From NCBI GenBank assembly GCA_005405945.1, contig BJHW01000002.1, positions 2,046,001 to 2,110,000 on the forward strand: a stretch of 64,000 bases of DNA, in the 5' to 3' direction. The stretch's first letter is position 1. Each line of letters begins with the position of its first letter. This DNA is from Streptomyces violaceusniger (GTDB lineage Bacteria; Actinomycetota; Actinomycetes; Streptomycetales; Streptomycetaceae). The translations under genes and the position numbers were made by a program. Below are positions 37,456 to 46,088 of this stretch, piece after piece. The notes under the pieces are model-generated. The model was not told where the DNA came from, ran no database searches, and was given only the letters and a program-made list of their open reading frames with translations.

Positions 37456-37830
37456 TCAGGCGGAGCGCTGAGCGGCGGCGGGGCGGACCGCTAATCCGCC
37501 GCCGAGATGGGCGGCGAGGGTGCCGGGGAACGCATCGCCGACGCCGGCCGTGTCGATGGCGTCGACGGCGATGCGGTTGCCGTCGGGGGCGAGGAGCTGG
37601 TCGGTGGCCCCGAGGCGACGGGCGGTGAGCGCCTGGGCCGCGCCCTTGTCCCCGCCGACCGGAAAGCGCCCGGTGGCGCGGTTCTGCTCGGCCGCGCGCG
37701 GCGGGCGCGGCACCGCGCGGCCGAGGCCGAGGTTCACCGGCCCGACGACAGGCCTCCGCCCGCCGCCCTCCGGGGCGTACGGCGGGCGTCCATGCGGTAC
37801 CCTCATCGCCGGGAAAACCATTTCCGAACC
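37456..37830 (-). pseudogene. Ribokinase (PfkB) with large internal deletion
   Basis: One minus-strand frame joins the two ends of a ribokinase. The beginning is RPVVGPVNLGLGRAVPRPPR with GRFPVGGDKGAAQALTARRL (substrate-binding GGxKGA motif degraded). The end is VDAIDTAGVGDAFPGTLAAH, the PfkB signature 2 with catalytic Asp in AGVGD. The roughly 170 residues between are missing. The gene cannot be active. It implies that the set once phosphorylated ribose. Confidence 0.75.
37812..37825. promoter_or_regulatory. Possible LacI operator
   Basis: GGAAA-ACCA-TTTCC is a perfect dyad in the region between the divergent ribokinase remnant and lacI, 88 bp before the lacI start. AT content is high for the region. 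Binding by the neighbouring LacI protein is inferred. Confidence 0.4.
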
Positions 37831-37913
37831 TAAGCACGCCGACCCCTGCCGCGTCAACGGGGCGTTGAGACCGTCCTGATGGCATCGGTGGGCAGGAATC
37901 AGGGGAGATCAGG

Positions 37914-38885
37914 ATGGGCGCGCGCATCGGCTTGAAGGACGTGGCGTTGCGCGCGGGGGTGTCGGTGCCGACGGCGAGCCGTGTGCTGTCCGGAGTTCAG
38001 CGCAATGTCGATCCGGAGCTGGCGCTGCGGGTGCGGAACGCCTGCGAGGAACTGGGCTACCGGGTGAACGCGGCGGCTCGGGCGCTGCGGATTCAGTCGA
38101 CGGATTCCCTGGCGCTTGTCGTTCCGGCGATCGCGAACGCGTACTTCGCGGAGCTGGTGTCGGCGTATTCGCGCCGCCTGGATCTTCAGGGCAAGCGGCT
38201 GGTGACCATCGACACGGGCGAGAGCCCGGAGACCGAGCAGCGCCAGCTCGGCGCCATGGACCGGGTCCTGGTGGACGCGGTGCTCGTGGTGCCCGCGGCG
38301 TTCGAGCGGAGTGGCGCGGCGATCACGGAGCTCGCGCGGTCCAACCGCGTCGTGCAGGTCGACCGCCGCGCACGAGGCGTCGAAGCGCCGTCGGTACGGC
38401 TCGACAACGCGGCGGGGGTCCGTCTGCTCGTGGACCACCTGCGGGCGCGGGGCCGCCGCAGCATCCTGATGGTCGACGCCCAGGAAGACTCCTCCTCCAG
38501 CATCGAGCGCACGGCCGCGTTCCGCGCGCTCGCCGGACCGGAGGACCGGGTTCTGGAAATGCCGAACTTCACCGTGGCGAGCGGCACCGACGCCGCGAAG
38601 CTCCTGCTCGCGAACCCCGGCCGCACGGATGCGATCATCTGCACCGCCGACACGGTCGCGCTCGGCGTGCTGACGGCGCTTCAGCACGCCGGTAAACGCG
38701 TGCCTGCCGAGTACGCGATCACGAGCTTCGACGGCACGTACATCTCCGACACCGCCGCGCCGGGGCTCACCACCCTGGGCTCGACCGCCGAGCGCATGGT
38801 CGAGGCCTCCCTCGCCCTCCTCGACGGCGGCAGCGATGACGTCGTCCTGAAACCCGAGCTCGTGGTCCGCGGTTCCAGCGGCTGA
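37914..38885 (+). CDS. LacI-family transcriptional regulator
   Basis: A 323-aa LacI/GalR repressor. The N-terminal HTH and hinge are IGLKDVALRAGVSVPTASRV and GYRVNAAARALRIQSTDSLA, followed by a periplasmic-binding-protein-like sensor (TDAIICTADTVALGVLTALQ, AITSFDGTYISDTAAPGLTT). ATG 37914 follows AGGGGAGATCAGG. It is divergent from the ribokinase remnant, permease and hydrolase genes and is their likely repressor, released by the imported sugar or nucleoside. Confidence 0.9.
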   Translation: MGARIGLKDVALRAGVSVPTASRVLSGVQRNVDPELALRVRNACEELGYRVNAAARALRIQSTDSLALVVPAIANAYFAELVSAYSRRLDLQGKRLVTIDTGESPETEQRQLGAMDRVLVDAVLVVPAAFERSGAAITELARSNRVVQVDRRARGVEAPSVRLDNAAGVRLLVDHLRARGRRSILMVDAQEDSSSSIERTAAFRALAGPEDRVLEMPNFTVASGTDAAKLLLANPGRTDAIICTADTVALGVLTALQHAGKRVPAEYAITSFDGTYISDTAAPGLTTLGSTAERMVEASLALLDGGSDDVVLKPELVVRGSSG

Positions 38886-39099
38886 CCGCGGGCCCAGGGG
38901 CCGATGCGCGGGTTCGGTGCGAGTGGTTCGGCGCCGGTGATGGCGCGCCGGGCCAGTTCGGACTCCGTCGCCCTCGCCGACCCCGCGGGCCGGGGCACCC
39001 CGCTCTCCTCCGGACCGTGTAACTGTGGCCACCACGGATGCTTCGGCCTGCGGTGCACGGGAGTCCGAGACCCCCTTGGTGCATCAGGGCGAGGCTCTC

Positions 39100-39460
39100 A
39101 TGAGTGCGTTCGAGGAACTTGGTGTCGACTACGTCGGCTTCGCCGTCGGCGATCTCGACCTGGCCAGCGCGTGGTGGGCGGACCACTACGGGATGAGCGT
39201 GTACGCGCGATCACCGGACGGACGGCACGAGGGGCGTGTGCGGACCGCGGCCATGGCCAAGGGCGACATCCGGCTGGTGCTCGTCGAGACGGGAAGCGCG
39301 GACCACCCGGCCGCCGCCTACACCGAACGGCATGGCGACGGGGTCTGCGACATCGCCTTGAGCACCCCGGACGCCGCCGCCGCGTTCGAGGAGGCGGTCC
39401 GCCGCGGAGCCCGTCCGGTCGAGCGGCCGCGGCAACGGGACGGTGTGGTCACCGCGTGGC
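39100..39460 (+). pseudogene. 4-Hydroxymandelate synthase/HPPD-like, N-terminal fragment
   Basis: ATG 39100 starts a vicinal-oxygen-chelate domain: FEELGVDYVGFAVGDLDLAS, RVRTAAMAKGDIRLVLVETG, HPAAAYTERHGDGVCDIALS. This is the N-terminal half of a 4-hydroxyphenylpyruvate dioxygenase or 4-hydroxymandelate synthase. The iron-binding C-terminal half is missing. The frame meets antisense IclR sequence around 39455-39475. 4-Hydroxymandelate synthase makes a hydroxyphenylglycine precursor in glycopeptide-type clusters, so this may be a scrap of such a cluster. Confidence 0.7.
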
Positions 39461-39755
39461 CGCGCGGTGCGAGGGCCGCGATTTCCAGCAGCCTTAAGCC
39501 GATGGTGTACTGACCGGAGTCGGTTCGCTCCAACGCTCCCTTCTCGACGAGCTTGCGGGCGATGCGCAGTGCGATGGCCTTGGGCAGTTCCGACCGAGCG
39601 GCCAGTGAGGTCAACGATGGCACCGGCGTGTCCGGTCCGAAGCAGTCGAGTACGCGAAAGGCCCTGTCGAGCAGGGCTTCGCCGTGGGATGCGCGGTGTC
39701 CCCGAACAGGGGTGGCTTCCGCTTCGGCGCCATCGCCGTCGTTGACTTGGTTCAT
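39461..39755 (-). pseudogene. IclR-family regulator, N-terminal fragment
   Basis: ATG 39755 starts a frame with the IclR winged HTH: GEALLDRAFRVLDCFGPDTP, SLTSLAARSELPKAIALRIA and KGALERTDSGQYTIGLRLLE. After IAALAPRG the protein runs into antisense dioxygenase sequence and no effector domain follows. Both genes are cut at the same point, so a deletion fused them tail to tail. Confidence 0.75.
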
Positions 39756-39785
39756 AGCGGCTCCGCTAGTCGTCCGGGGGTTCAC

Positions 39786-40336
39786 TCAATGAAACCGGGG
39801 GTGGCCAGCCGTCACTGGGCCGGTGATCATAGCTCGGTCGCTCCTCACCTGGCAGGCATGGGCCTGAACCGGGTAGTGCGCATGGACAGGAGGTGAGCCA
39901 GACCGCCGGGCGCCTCAACTTCGGGATCTGTAAGTGGGGGCGTACAGAGATATCCGTTTCGGGGTGAGGGGTTGTATCAAGGGTGCTGGTCGCGGCGGTG
40001 GCTATTGCTTCCTGGTGAAAGTGCGAGTGTCGCCTTCGGTGCGAAGGCCAAGCTTGATCTGGCGCTTCATTCCGCAGTTCGGGCCAGACCGAGCCGACGG
40101 CCTTCCTGACCGTGACGGCGATGACAGACGTGCAGGCACGAAAGCCCTCGCCCGCTGGTTGATCACGGCGTAAATGTCCCTGGTCCAGTGGCTGAGACCC
40201 TCGATAAGGTCGCCGTCGTCGTCGGGCTCACGTCCTTCCCCACGACCCCCGCCGCGCCGACCGCTTGCCGCTCGCTGGCTTGCTCATCGAGAACGGTCGG
40301 GGCCGTCTCCGTGCACAGCATCGAAAGGAAAGTGTC
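39786..40336. other. No recognisable gene
   Basis: The stretch between the IclR fragment and the I36-like gene is partly less GC-rich, with only short frames that give no recognisable protein. The last 60 bp probably hold the promoter of the secreted protein gene. Confidence 0.45.
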
Positions 40337-40720
40337 ATGCGTAAGCGCTCCCTCGCTCTCACGGTCTTATCCGCCGCCTTCGCAGGCATCGCCGCGACCG
40401 CGCCCAGCGCGTCGGCGGCCGGCAGCAGCGCCTGCCCGGACGGCAACTTCTGCCTGTGGCCCACCTTTGCGTCCTACCCCACCCCCGTCGAAACCCCGGT
40501 CCTGGTGACCAGCGGTGACTGGTCCGGAAACGTCGACGGTTTCGTGTTCCAGAACACGGGGTCCCGCGCTGTCGACGTGGAGTACACCTCTTACCTGGAC
40601 CACGGGACCACCCCGGTGGACGGCACGGTGTGTGTCACGAGAGACAAGGCGAGTAGGCAGTTCTTCTACAACCCGACGACCGTGCACAAGGTCACGTGGC
40701 GCGCCGACAACACGTGCTGA
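40337..40720 (+). CDS. Secreted small protein, peptidase inhibitor I36-like
   Basis: A 127-aa exported protein. The signal peptide RKRSLALTVLSAAFAGIAAT ends near PSASAA. The mature part starts SACPDGNFCLWP, the Cys-containing opening of the I36 (SMI) inhibitor and beta/gamma-crystallin-like family, and ends VTWRADNTC. Four Cys in all could form two disulfides. ATG 40337 has AAAGGAA upstream. It is monocistronic with its own terminator. Protease inhibition is known for the family founder; for this member it is inferred. Confidence 0.8.
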   Translation: MRKRSLALTVLSAAFAGIAATAPSASAAGSSACPDGNFCLWPTFASYPTPVETPVLVTSGDWSGNVDGFVFQNTGSRAVDVEYTSYLDHGTTPVDGTVCVTRDKASRQFFYNPTTVHKVTWRADNTC

Positions 40721-40732
40721 CATGACCGCACA

Positions 40733-40761
40733 GCGGGTGCTTCCCGTCAGGAAGCGCCCGC
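40733..40761 (+). terminator. Hairpin after the I36-like gene
   Basis: GCGGGTGCTTCC and GGAAGCGCCCGC pair over 12 positions (one G-U) around a CGTCA loop, 12 bp after the stop codon. A CCTTTCCC tail follows. Confidence 0.75.
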
Positions 40762-40860
40762 CTTTCCCACCGGCCCCGGTCGGTTGACGGGGGGACGCGT
40801 CGCGCCGGTGTCGGGGCGGATCGCGGTGACGTAGCCCCTCCCGGGGCCGGGACCGCGATC

Positions 40861-41226
40861 TCAAGGGCGGTCGAGCCGGAGGCGCTCGGCCCTCGGCAGC
40901 CCGGCGACCACCAGGTCGTAGGAGTCCTCGATGAGCTCCCGGACCAGCTGGTCGGGAAGGCCGCCGTCGACCGCCACCGTGTTCCAGTGGCGCTTGTTCA
41001 TATGCCACCCCGGGACGATCAGCTCCGGGTGCCCGGCACGGAGCCGGCCCGCGTCCGCCGGGTCGCACTTCAGGTTCACCGTGAGCGGACGGGCGTCCAG
41101 TGTCGACAGGGCGAAGATCTTGCCGACCACTTTGAAGGCCGAGACTTCCGGGTGACGGGAGAACGGGAACTCCTCCACCGCCGCGTTGAAGGAGAGACAG
41201 AAGGACCGCAGCTGCTCGGGGGTCAC
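40861..41226 (-). CDS. MmcQ/YjbR family protein
   Basis: A 121-aa protein with the compact MmcQ/YjbR double-wing fold: EEFPFSRHPEVSAFKVVGKI, LTVNLKCDPADAGRLRAGHP, NKRHWNTVAVDGGLPDQLVR and ELIEDSYDLVVAGLP. GTG 41226 is the probable start, with GAGGAG upstream. Family members are small, often DNA-binding or of unknown role. It stands alone, divergent from the three-gene set to the right. Confidence 0.85.
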   Translation of the reverse strand: MTPEQLRSFCLSFNAAVEEFPFSRHPEVSAFKVVGKIFALSTLDARPLTVNLKCDPADAGRLRAGHPELIVPGWHMNKRHWNTVAVDGGLPDQLVRELIEDSYDLVVAGLPRAERLRLDRP

Positions 41227-41441
41227 TCCCCATGCTCCTCTTCTCCTCGTACTCGACCGAAGCGGCCCGAGGGACTCAAGGGGGTGCAAAGGACGATGCC
41301 CACCGTAGCTGACGCTTCCGACAGCCGGTTCAGTCTCATCGGCCTGACCAGTGCACCGCTGACTTACCGGTTGGATCCGTAGTACCATTTCGATAGGTAG
41401 ATCCGAGGGTGTCGCGGGCGTCACGACAGGAGGGCCGTCGC

Positions 41442-41864
41442 ATGCCGGCAGCAGGCGAGACAGAGCGCGCCCCGAACATAGCCAAGAACGTATGGGACGC
41501 CGCGGGCCACCGTGCCAGGAACGAAGGCCTCCCCCTGATCTGGGTTGCCTCCCGAGCCCTCACCGACTACGCCGCCGGTACTCTCGCGCTGCCGCGCACC
41601 TCTCCGAACCCTGAGGCGCGCAACCGGCGAGGCCGCACCATCTTCACCACGGATGCCGTATGGCACGCGGCCAACGAGCGCCGTATCAAGGACACGGTCC
41701 GGTCCATGTCCGCCCTCGTCGAGATCCTGCTGGACGCCTACGCCCGAGGCGAGGTCCACACCCACGCCCGCATGGTCACCACCGGCCAGCGCGATGCCCT
41801 CGCCGTCACCAGCACCCCCGGCGACCCCACGGGCGCTACGCGCTCCACACTGTCCGTAGCCTGA
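41442..41864 (+). CDS. Conserved hypothetical, first gene of a toxin-antitoxin-like trio
   Basis: A 140-aa protein without recognised catalytic motif. It has an N-terminal helix-rich part (NIAKNVWDAAGHRARNEGLP) and a central TIFTTDAVWHAANERRIKDT that could form a ribbon-helix-helix-like DNA-binding region. A disordered C-terminus follows. ATG 41442 has AGGAGGG seven bases upstream. It is the first of three closely spaced genes (gap 26 bp, then a GTGA overlap), the layout of an autoregulated module. Function inferred from organisation only. Confidence 0.55.
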   Translation: MPAAGETERAPNIAKNVWDAAGHRARNEGLPLIWVASRALTDYAAGTLALPRTSPNPEARNRRGRTIFTTDAVWHAANERRIKDTVRSMSALVEILLDAYARGEVHTHARMVTTGQRDALAVTSTPGDPTGATRSTLSVA

Positions 41865-41890
41865 CCGCCACCACCGAAGGAATGCCGCTC

Positions 41891-42235
41891 ATGACCGCCG
41901 GGCCGCTCGCCTCGGGGGCCGTGCCCCCCATGCCGGACAGGACGCCAAAAGCGCTCCGCGCCGCCATCGCCCAGCACGCGCCGCAACTCCTCGTCGACTT
42001 CGACCGGCATTGGCGTCGCGACATCGCCGACGCCTACGACCTCGCGCCGGTCCCCGCCTTCATGGCCCGCTGGTGGGGCGAATACGCCGTCGCCCGCGAC
42101 CCGCGCCTGGAGGCGAAGGTGCACGCCCTGGAGGACGAGGCCGACCGGGAGCCCGACTACAGCCGCGCCAAAGCCCTCATCGAGGAAGCCGGGAACCTTC
42201 GCCGTCAGGCAGCGAAGGCGGAACCCGGCCAGTGA
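41891..42235 (+). CDS. DUF6247-like small protein
   Basis: A 114-aa protein resembling the DUF6247 group of Streptomyces: RTPKALRAAIAQHAPQLLVD, RRDIADAYDLAPVPAFMARW and an acidic helical C-terminus. ATG 41891 has GAAGGA nine bases upstream; ATG 41882 would overlap that site. The last bases overlap the GTG start of the next gene, so the two products are made together. It may be an antitoxin-like partner. Confidence 0.6.
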   Translation: MTAGPLASGAVPPMPDRTPKALRAAIAQHAPQLLVDFDRHWRRDIADAYDLAPVPAFMARWWGEYAVARDPRLEAKVHALEDEADREPDYSRAKALIEEAGNLRRQAAKAEPGQ

Positions 42236-42555
42236 CCGACGGTTTCATGGGGCCGCCCTGGCAAGCGGACTGGACCAAGAAGGCCGAGGAAGACCGCGAC
42301 GCCCTCCCGGAGGCGGCCCGCACCCTGGTATACGCCGCCCGCGCCGAACTCGTCACCGCCGCCGACCCCTACTTTCGGGGCATCGACACCGACCGGGACC
42401 TTCCAGCCGGAATGAGCGTGGAACCGGCCCAGTCCACCCGCCCCGGCGGTCAGCACGTCCTCTACTTCGACCACGGACGTGGCTGGCTGCGGTACCAATT
42501 CACCAGGAGAACCACCGACCCTCAGCTTGTGATCGAAGAGTGCTTCTGGCAGTGA
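42232..42555 (+). CDS. Small RelE/ParE-like protein, last gene of the trio
   Basis: A 107-aa protein starting at GTG 42232 inside the previous stop. It has the outline of a RelE/ParE-type toxin: an N-terminal helix pair (KKAEEDRDALPEAARTLVYA) followed by beta strands with a positively charged strand (HVLYFDHGRGWLRYQFTRRT) and VIEECFWQ. I cannot assign catalytic residues. Size, coupling and shape suggest the toxin of a type II module, but this is inference. Confidence 0.5.
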   Translation: MTDGFMGPPWQADWTKKAEEDRDALPEAARTLVYAARAELVTAADPYFRGIDTDRDLPAGMSVEPAQSTRPGGQHVLYFDHGRGWLRYQFTRRTTDPQLVIEECFWQ

Positions 42556-42649
42556 GCCGATCGCACCGCTCGCTCCCCGGTGGCCGATCGACACTCGCCC
42601 GGTGTCGAGAGGCGCCGTCCCGTCAGGCCCATCCCTTGAGTCCGACTTC

Positions 42650-43216
42650 TCACGTCCCGGCGAGGGCGGCTCGCAGTTCGTCGGTCACCGTGTGCAGGCA
42701 GCTGCCGAAACTCGCACGCCCTTCGGCCTCGATCCAGTGCCGGAAGGCGTTCTGGAAGGCCACCGTGGCGAGCTGCGCGACCAGTTCGGCCGTCTCGGCG
42801 TTCACCTGACGTTGCTTCAGGGCGTCGCGGATCGCAGCGGTGATCGCGGCGGTCTTGGTCCGTTCGCGCTCCTGCAACTCGGGGCTGGCGTCGATCACCG
42901 CCCGGCGCTCCGTCGCGCCGTCCACCTGCTCGACGAGCTCGGCACCGACTCGTGCCAGCGCGTCGAGGGCGGCGGCGAGCGGAGCCGCGTTCGGGTCCGC
43001 CGCCAGAACCGCCTCCGCCAGCGCCGGGGGCAGGCGCTCCGAGCCGGCGAAGAGGACCTCGCGCTTGTCGGGGAAGTAGCGGAAGTAGGAGCGCCGGGTG
43101 AGTCCGGCCCGCTCGGCGATATGGGTCACCGTCACGTTGTCGTAGCCGCGCTCCAGATACAGCTCCAGAGCCGCCCGCTTCAGGCGCTCTTCGGCGCCTG
43201 GATCCCATCTCGCCAT
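42650..43216 (-). CDS. TetR-family repressor
   Basis: A 188-aa TetR protein with HTH in RAALELYLERGYDNVTVTHI and AERAGLTRRSYFRYFPDKRE, and a helical C-terminal domain. ATG 43216. It is divergent from the NAD(P)-binding protein gene with 125 bp between starts, containing two direct repeats that are likely operators. It probably represses both genes. Confidence 0.9.
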   Translation of the reverse strand: MARWDPGAEERLKRAALELYLERGYDNVTVTHIAERAGLTRRSYFRYFPDKREVLFAGSERLPPALAEAVLAADPNAAPLAAALDALARVGAELVEQVDGATERRAVIDASPELQERERTKTAAITAAIRDALKQRQVNAETAELVAQLATVAFQNAFRHWIEAEGRASFGSCLHTVTDELRAALAGT

Positions 43217-43241
43217 GGGCCGACGGTAACAGGTGATGTCG

Positions 43242-43288
43242 CACTGTGTCATCGATGCTAGCCTGCACTCATGGCACACTGTGTCATC
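43242..43288. promoter_or_regulatory. Direct repeats CACTGTGTCATC between tetR and its neighbour
   Basis: The 12-mer CACTGTGTCATC occurs at 43242-43253 and again at 43277-43288, 35 bp apart in the same orientation, in the divergent promoter region. GATGACACAGTG-like sites fit half-site pairs for a TetR protein. Confidence 0.5.
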
Positions 43289-43341
43289 ACTGTGGGGCGC
43301 TCGTCCCCGGTGCGGCCCGGAGCGGACAGGGTGACGTTCAC

Positions 43342-44465
43342 ATGACCGAGACAAGCGGGACCAGCGAGACCGGCGGGACGGCTGGAGAGAGCAGGGCCAA
43401 CGACGAGGTGTGGATCGTCGGGGCCACCGGTCGTGTCGGCCGGGGTGTGACCGCGCGACTGGCCGCCCGGGGGCTGACGGTCGTGCCGGTCGGGCGCAGC
43501 CGGGAGCGGATGGTCGCCGCCGGGGCCGAAGCCGGTCTGCCCGCGGACACGAAGGTGGTCGTCGCCGACTCGGCCGAGCGGATCGCGGACGAGATCGTGC
43601 GGGAGCGCCCGCGCGTGGTGGTGAACACGATGGGCGCTTTCGCCGCCACGGCACCGTTGATCGCCCGTGCCTGCATGCCCGGCGGCCACTACGTCGACCA
43701 GGCCAACGACGTGTTCGCCGTGGAGGGGCTGCTCGCCCTGCACGACGAAGCGGTGCGGGCGGGCAGCACCCTGGTCACCGGCGCCGGATTCGGTGTGCTG
43801 GCGACGGAGGCGGTGGTGGCGAAGCTGTGCGACGGGCGGCCCACGCCGCACCGGGTGCGGGTCGACGCCGTGGCCTCGGTGGCCGTCGAGGCGGGCGTGC
43901 TCGGTGCCGCCTTGGCGGCCAGCATCATGGACGCCCTCACCGCCGGCGGACGGCGGTACGAGAACGGGCGGCTGGTGACCTCGCGCCTCGGCGCGGACGT
44001 GCAGCGACTCGCCTTCCCGGACGGAGAGTCGGCGAAGTCGGCAGGTGTCGCGTCCGGCGAGCTCATCGCGGCGCATGCGGTGAGCGGAGCGCCGTTCGTC
44101 ACCGCTACCTCCGCTCTCGCGCCGACCGCTCCGCTGATGCGTGCCCTGCTTCCGCCGCTGGGCCGCCTGCTGTCCGTTCCGGCGCTGCGACGCCTCGCCG
44201 TCGACCGACTCGGCCGGGCCCCGATCAAGGCCGCGCCCCTTCCGCGCAAGCACTCCTGGGGCATGCCGTCGTGGAGTGGGCGGACGGCACCCGGCACGAG
44301 GGATGGCTCCGCGCCGGCGACGGCATGGACTACACGGCCGACGTCACCGCCACCGTCACCGAACTGCTGGCCCGCGGTGGCGGCAGCCCCGGCGCCTGGA
44401 CACCGGCAGCCGCCCTCGGGCCCGACCTGGCGACAACCGCAGGCGGCACCTTCGTACTGGACTGA
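43342..44465 (+). CDS. Saccharopine dehydrogenase-like NAD(P)-binding protein, frameshift at 44258-44261
   Basis: A protein of about 374 aa. The Rossmann N-terminus is VWIVGATGRVGRGVTARLAA (GxxGxxG), then VVVNTMGAFAATAPLIARAC and GGHYVDQANDVFAVEGLLAL, as in saccharopine dehydrogenase/trans-acting enoyl reductase-like proteins. At the G4 run 44258-44261 the frame is lost. One extra G gives HSWGHAVVEWADGTRHEGWL and the natural end GGTFVLD at 44465. ATG 43342 is preferred to the in-frame GTG upstream. It is divergent from a TetR repressor. The redox substrate is unknown. Confidence 0.8.
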
Positions 44466-44735
44466 GCAGAGCTGATGGCCGCCGTCTCATGCCAACGGAC
44501 GGCCATGCCGGGCCCGGAGGCCAGTGGCCCTCTTGCAGGACCGCGAAAGAGATAATGAGATGACGAGTCGGCTCTGCGTCCTGGGGGTGCGGCACGGCGT
44601 TTGATCGAGGCGCTGAGCGCTGTTCCCGGCGACTGACAGGGCGTTGTGGTACCGGGCTTCGTCACCATGCCCGCCACCCAGGCGGGTGCCTATGCCGAGG
44701 CCGGCAGGCTCGGGGCGCCGGACGCCGCGCCTTCG

Positions 44736-45506
44736 TCAGACCGTGTCCTCGACAAGCGATTGGACACGAGCGGCCAAAGCATCGTCCTTCACGGCCTGGC
44801 CGATCGGGCTGATTCCGTCACTGAATGTAACGCCGGGGCACGAGGCTTCAGCGGAGGCTGCCCCGTCGAGGCTGAACTCATCGACCTTTTTCCCGGTCCT
44901 GGCCTCGTATACCACGAAATCGTAGGAGGCCGGAACCACCTCAAGTGTTACGGGGATATCTGAACTGTCCGTGAGTTCGCACTCTCCGACGGGAGCAGCG
45001 TTCATCCCGGCTTCACCTGCCTTCGCAGTCGGCATGAACATACAGATGACAAGTTGCACTCGCGAGCGATCGACTTTGCCGAAGCTGTCACCGTTCACAT
45101 GGGGTTCCCATTCCGACGGCAGGTTGGGCGCGGGTGGGGCCAGGATCTGAACGCGGGGGTCATAGGAGACGATCCGGGCGACGGTTGCCGAGTGCGGGCC
45201 CCTGCCGGAGTACGGCGGACTCTTCGGGTCGTACGGTACGCCGTCGTAGCACCACCGTTCCTCGTCCGTGTCGCTTGTGGTGCCCGAGCCCTCCGAATTC
45301 GACGAGGTACTTGGTTCCGGCGTATCGAGCCGCGTCGACGGAGGGGCGGACGGAGCGGACTCCGCCTTTCCGCCGCCTGAGTCCTCGCAGCCCAAGACGG
45401 CAACCAGCGCAGCGACAGTGAAACATGGGAGAAGCGCTCTGCGCCCGGCCGTCGCGGCACCGCCAAGGAGTGATATCCCCGCCTTCACACATTGGCATCG
45501 GCCCAT
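44736..45506 (-). CDS. Secreted lipoprotein, hypothetical
   Basis: A 256-aa predicted lipoprotein. The hydrophobic segment LLPCFTVAALVAVLGC ends in a lipobox, then a Ser/Thr/Pro linker and a domain starting WCYDGVPYDPKSPPYSGRGP. A second part contains VQLVICMFMPTAKAGEAGMN and ends SPIGQAVKDDALAARVQSLV. The segment after the linker resembles that of the lipoprotein fragment at 18.1-18.4 kb, so both belong to one Streptomyces lipoprotein family. ATG 45506. Function unknown. Confidence 0.65.
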   Translation of the reverse strand: MGRCQCVKAGISLLGGAATAGRRALLPCFTVAALVAVLGCEDSGGGKAESAPSAPPSTRLDTPEPSTSSNSEGSGTTSDTDEERWCYDGVPYDPKSPPYSGRGPHSATVARIVSYDPRVQILAPPAPNLPSEWEPHVNGDSFGKVDRSRVQLVICMFMPTAKAGEAGMNAAPVGECELTDSSDIPVTLEVVPASYDFVVYEARTGKKVDEFSLDGAASAEASCPGVTFSDGISPIGQAVKDDALAARVQSLVEDTV

Positions 45507-45652
45507 GTCCTTCGTCCTCTCCCACACATTTGTTCACCACGACGGCCACCCTGCTGACCACCAGTCCCCCGACGCCGGATCTCGGCCTCGCCTCGCCTCA
45601 CATCTGAGATCAGCACCGGGATCGCAAGCAGACATCCAAAGCAATTACCGCG

Positions 45653-46027
45653 TCACCCCCGGCCAGCCATCCTCTCTTCGTCCTCCTCGTCGCCGTCCTC
45701 ATCGATGAATTGCCCATCCACCTCGTCGGGGGTGAACCAAGCCCGGGACGACTTCGGCACCGCAAGGAGAAGGATCATCACGATCGAGACCACAATGGAC
45801 GGGAAACCGAACGCGATCGCTACAACCCGGGCGCCGCGGTTTCCTTGCCATAGTCCGAGAGCCACCGAGCCCGGCAGGAGCGTGACGAGACCAAGCAGTG
45901 CCAGCCAGCCGCCGCCCGCGATGGCAATACCTATAGCAAAGATCAACATGGCGGCAGCGAACAGCGCGTAAAAGACAATTGCTGCGGCGACCGGCTTGGG
46001 GGGGCTGCGCGTTTCATCGGAAGTCAT
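45653..46027 (-). CDS. Small membrane protein with acidic tail
   Basis: A 124-aa protein with three hydrophobic helices (AAAIVFYALFAAAMLIFAIG, WLALLGLVTLLPGSVALGLW, VVAIAFGFPSIVVSIVMILL) and an acidic C-terminus (VDGQFIDEDGDEEDEE). ATG 46027 lies 3 bp from a perfect 28-bp-arm hairpin, whose edge covers the position of the ribosome site. No family recognised. Confidence 0.6.
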   Translation of the reverse strand: MTSDETRSPPKPVAAAIVFYALFAAAMLIFAIGIAIAGGGWLALLGLVTLLPGSVALGLWQGNRGARVVAIAFGFPSIVVSIVMILLLAVPKSSRAWFTPDEVDGQFIDEDGDEEDEERMAGRG

Positions 46028-46030
46028 CTC

Positions 46031-46088
46031 GCGGACGATAGCGCTGCCGACCCGGGACCAGTCCCGGGTCGGCAGCGCTATCGTCCGC
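46031..46088. repeat. Perfect inverted repeat, 28-bp arms, 2-base centre
   Basis: Bases 46031-46058 and 46061-46088 are exact reverse complements around CA. The right part overlaps the 3' end of the minus-strand fragment to the right, so it may be that gene's terminator. It also abuts the start codon of the small membrane protein and could hide its ribosome site in mRNA read from upstream. Confidence 0.7.
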
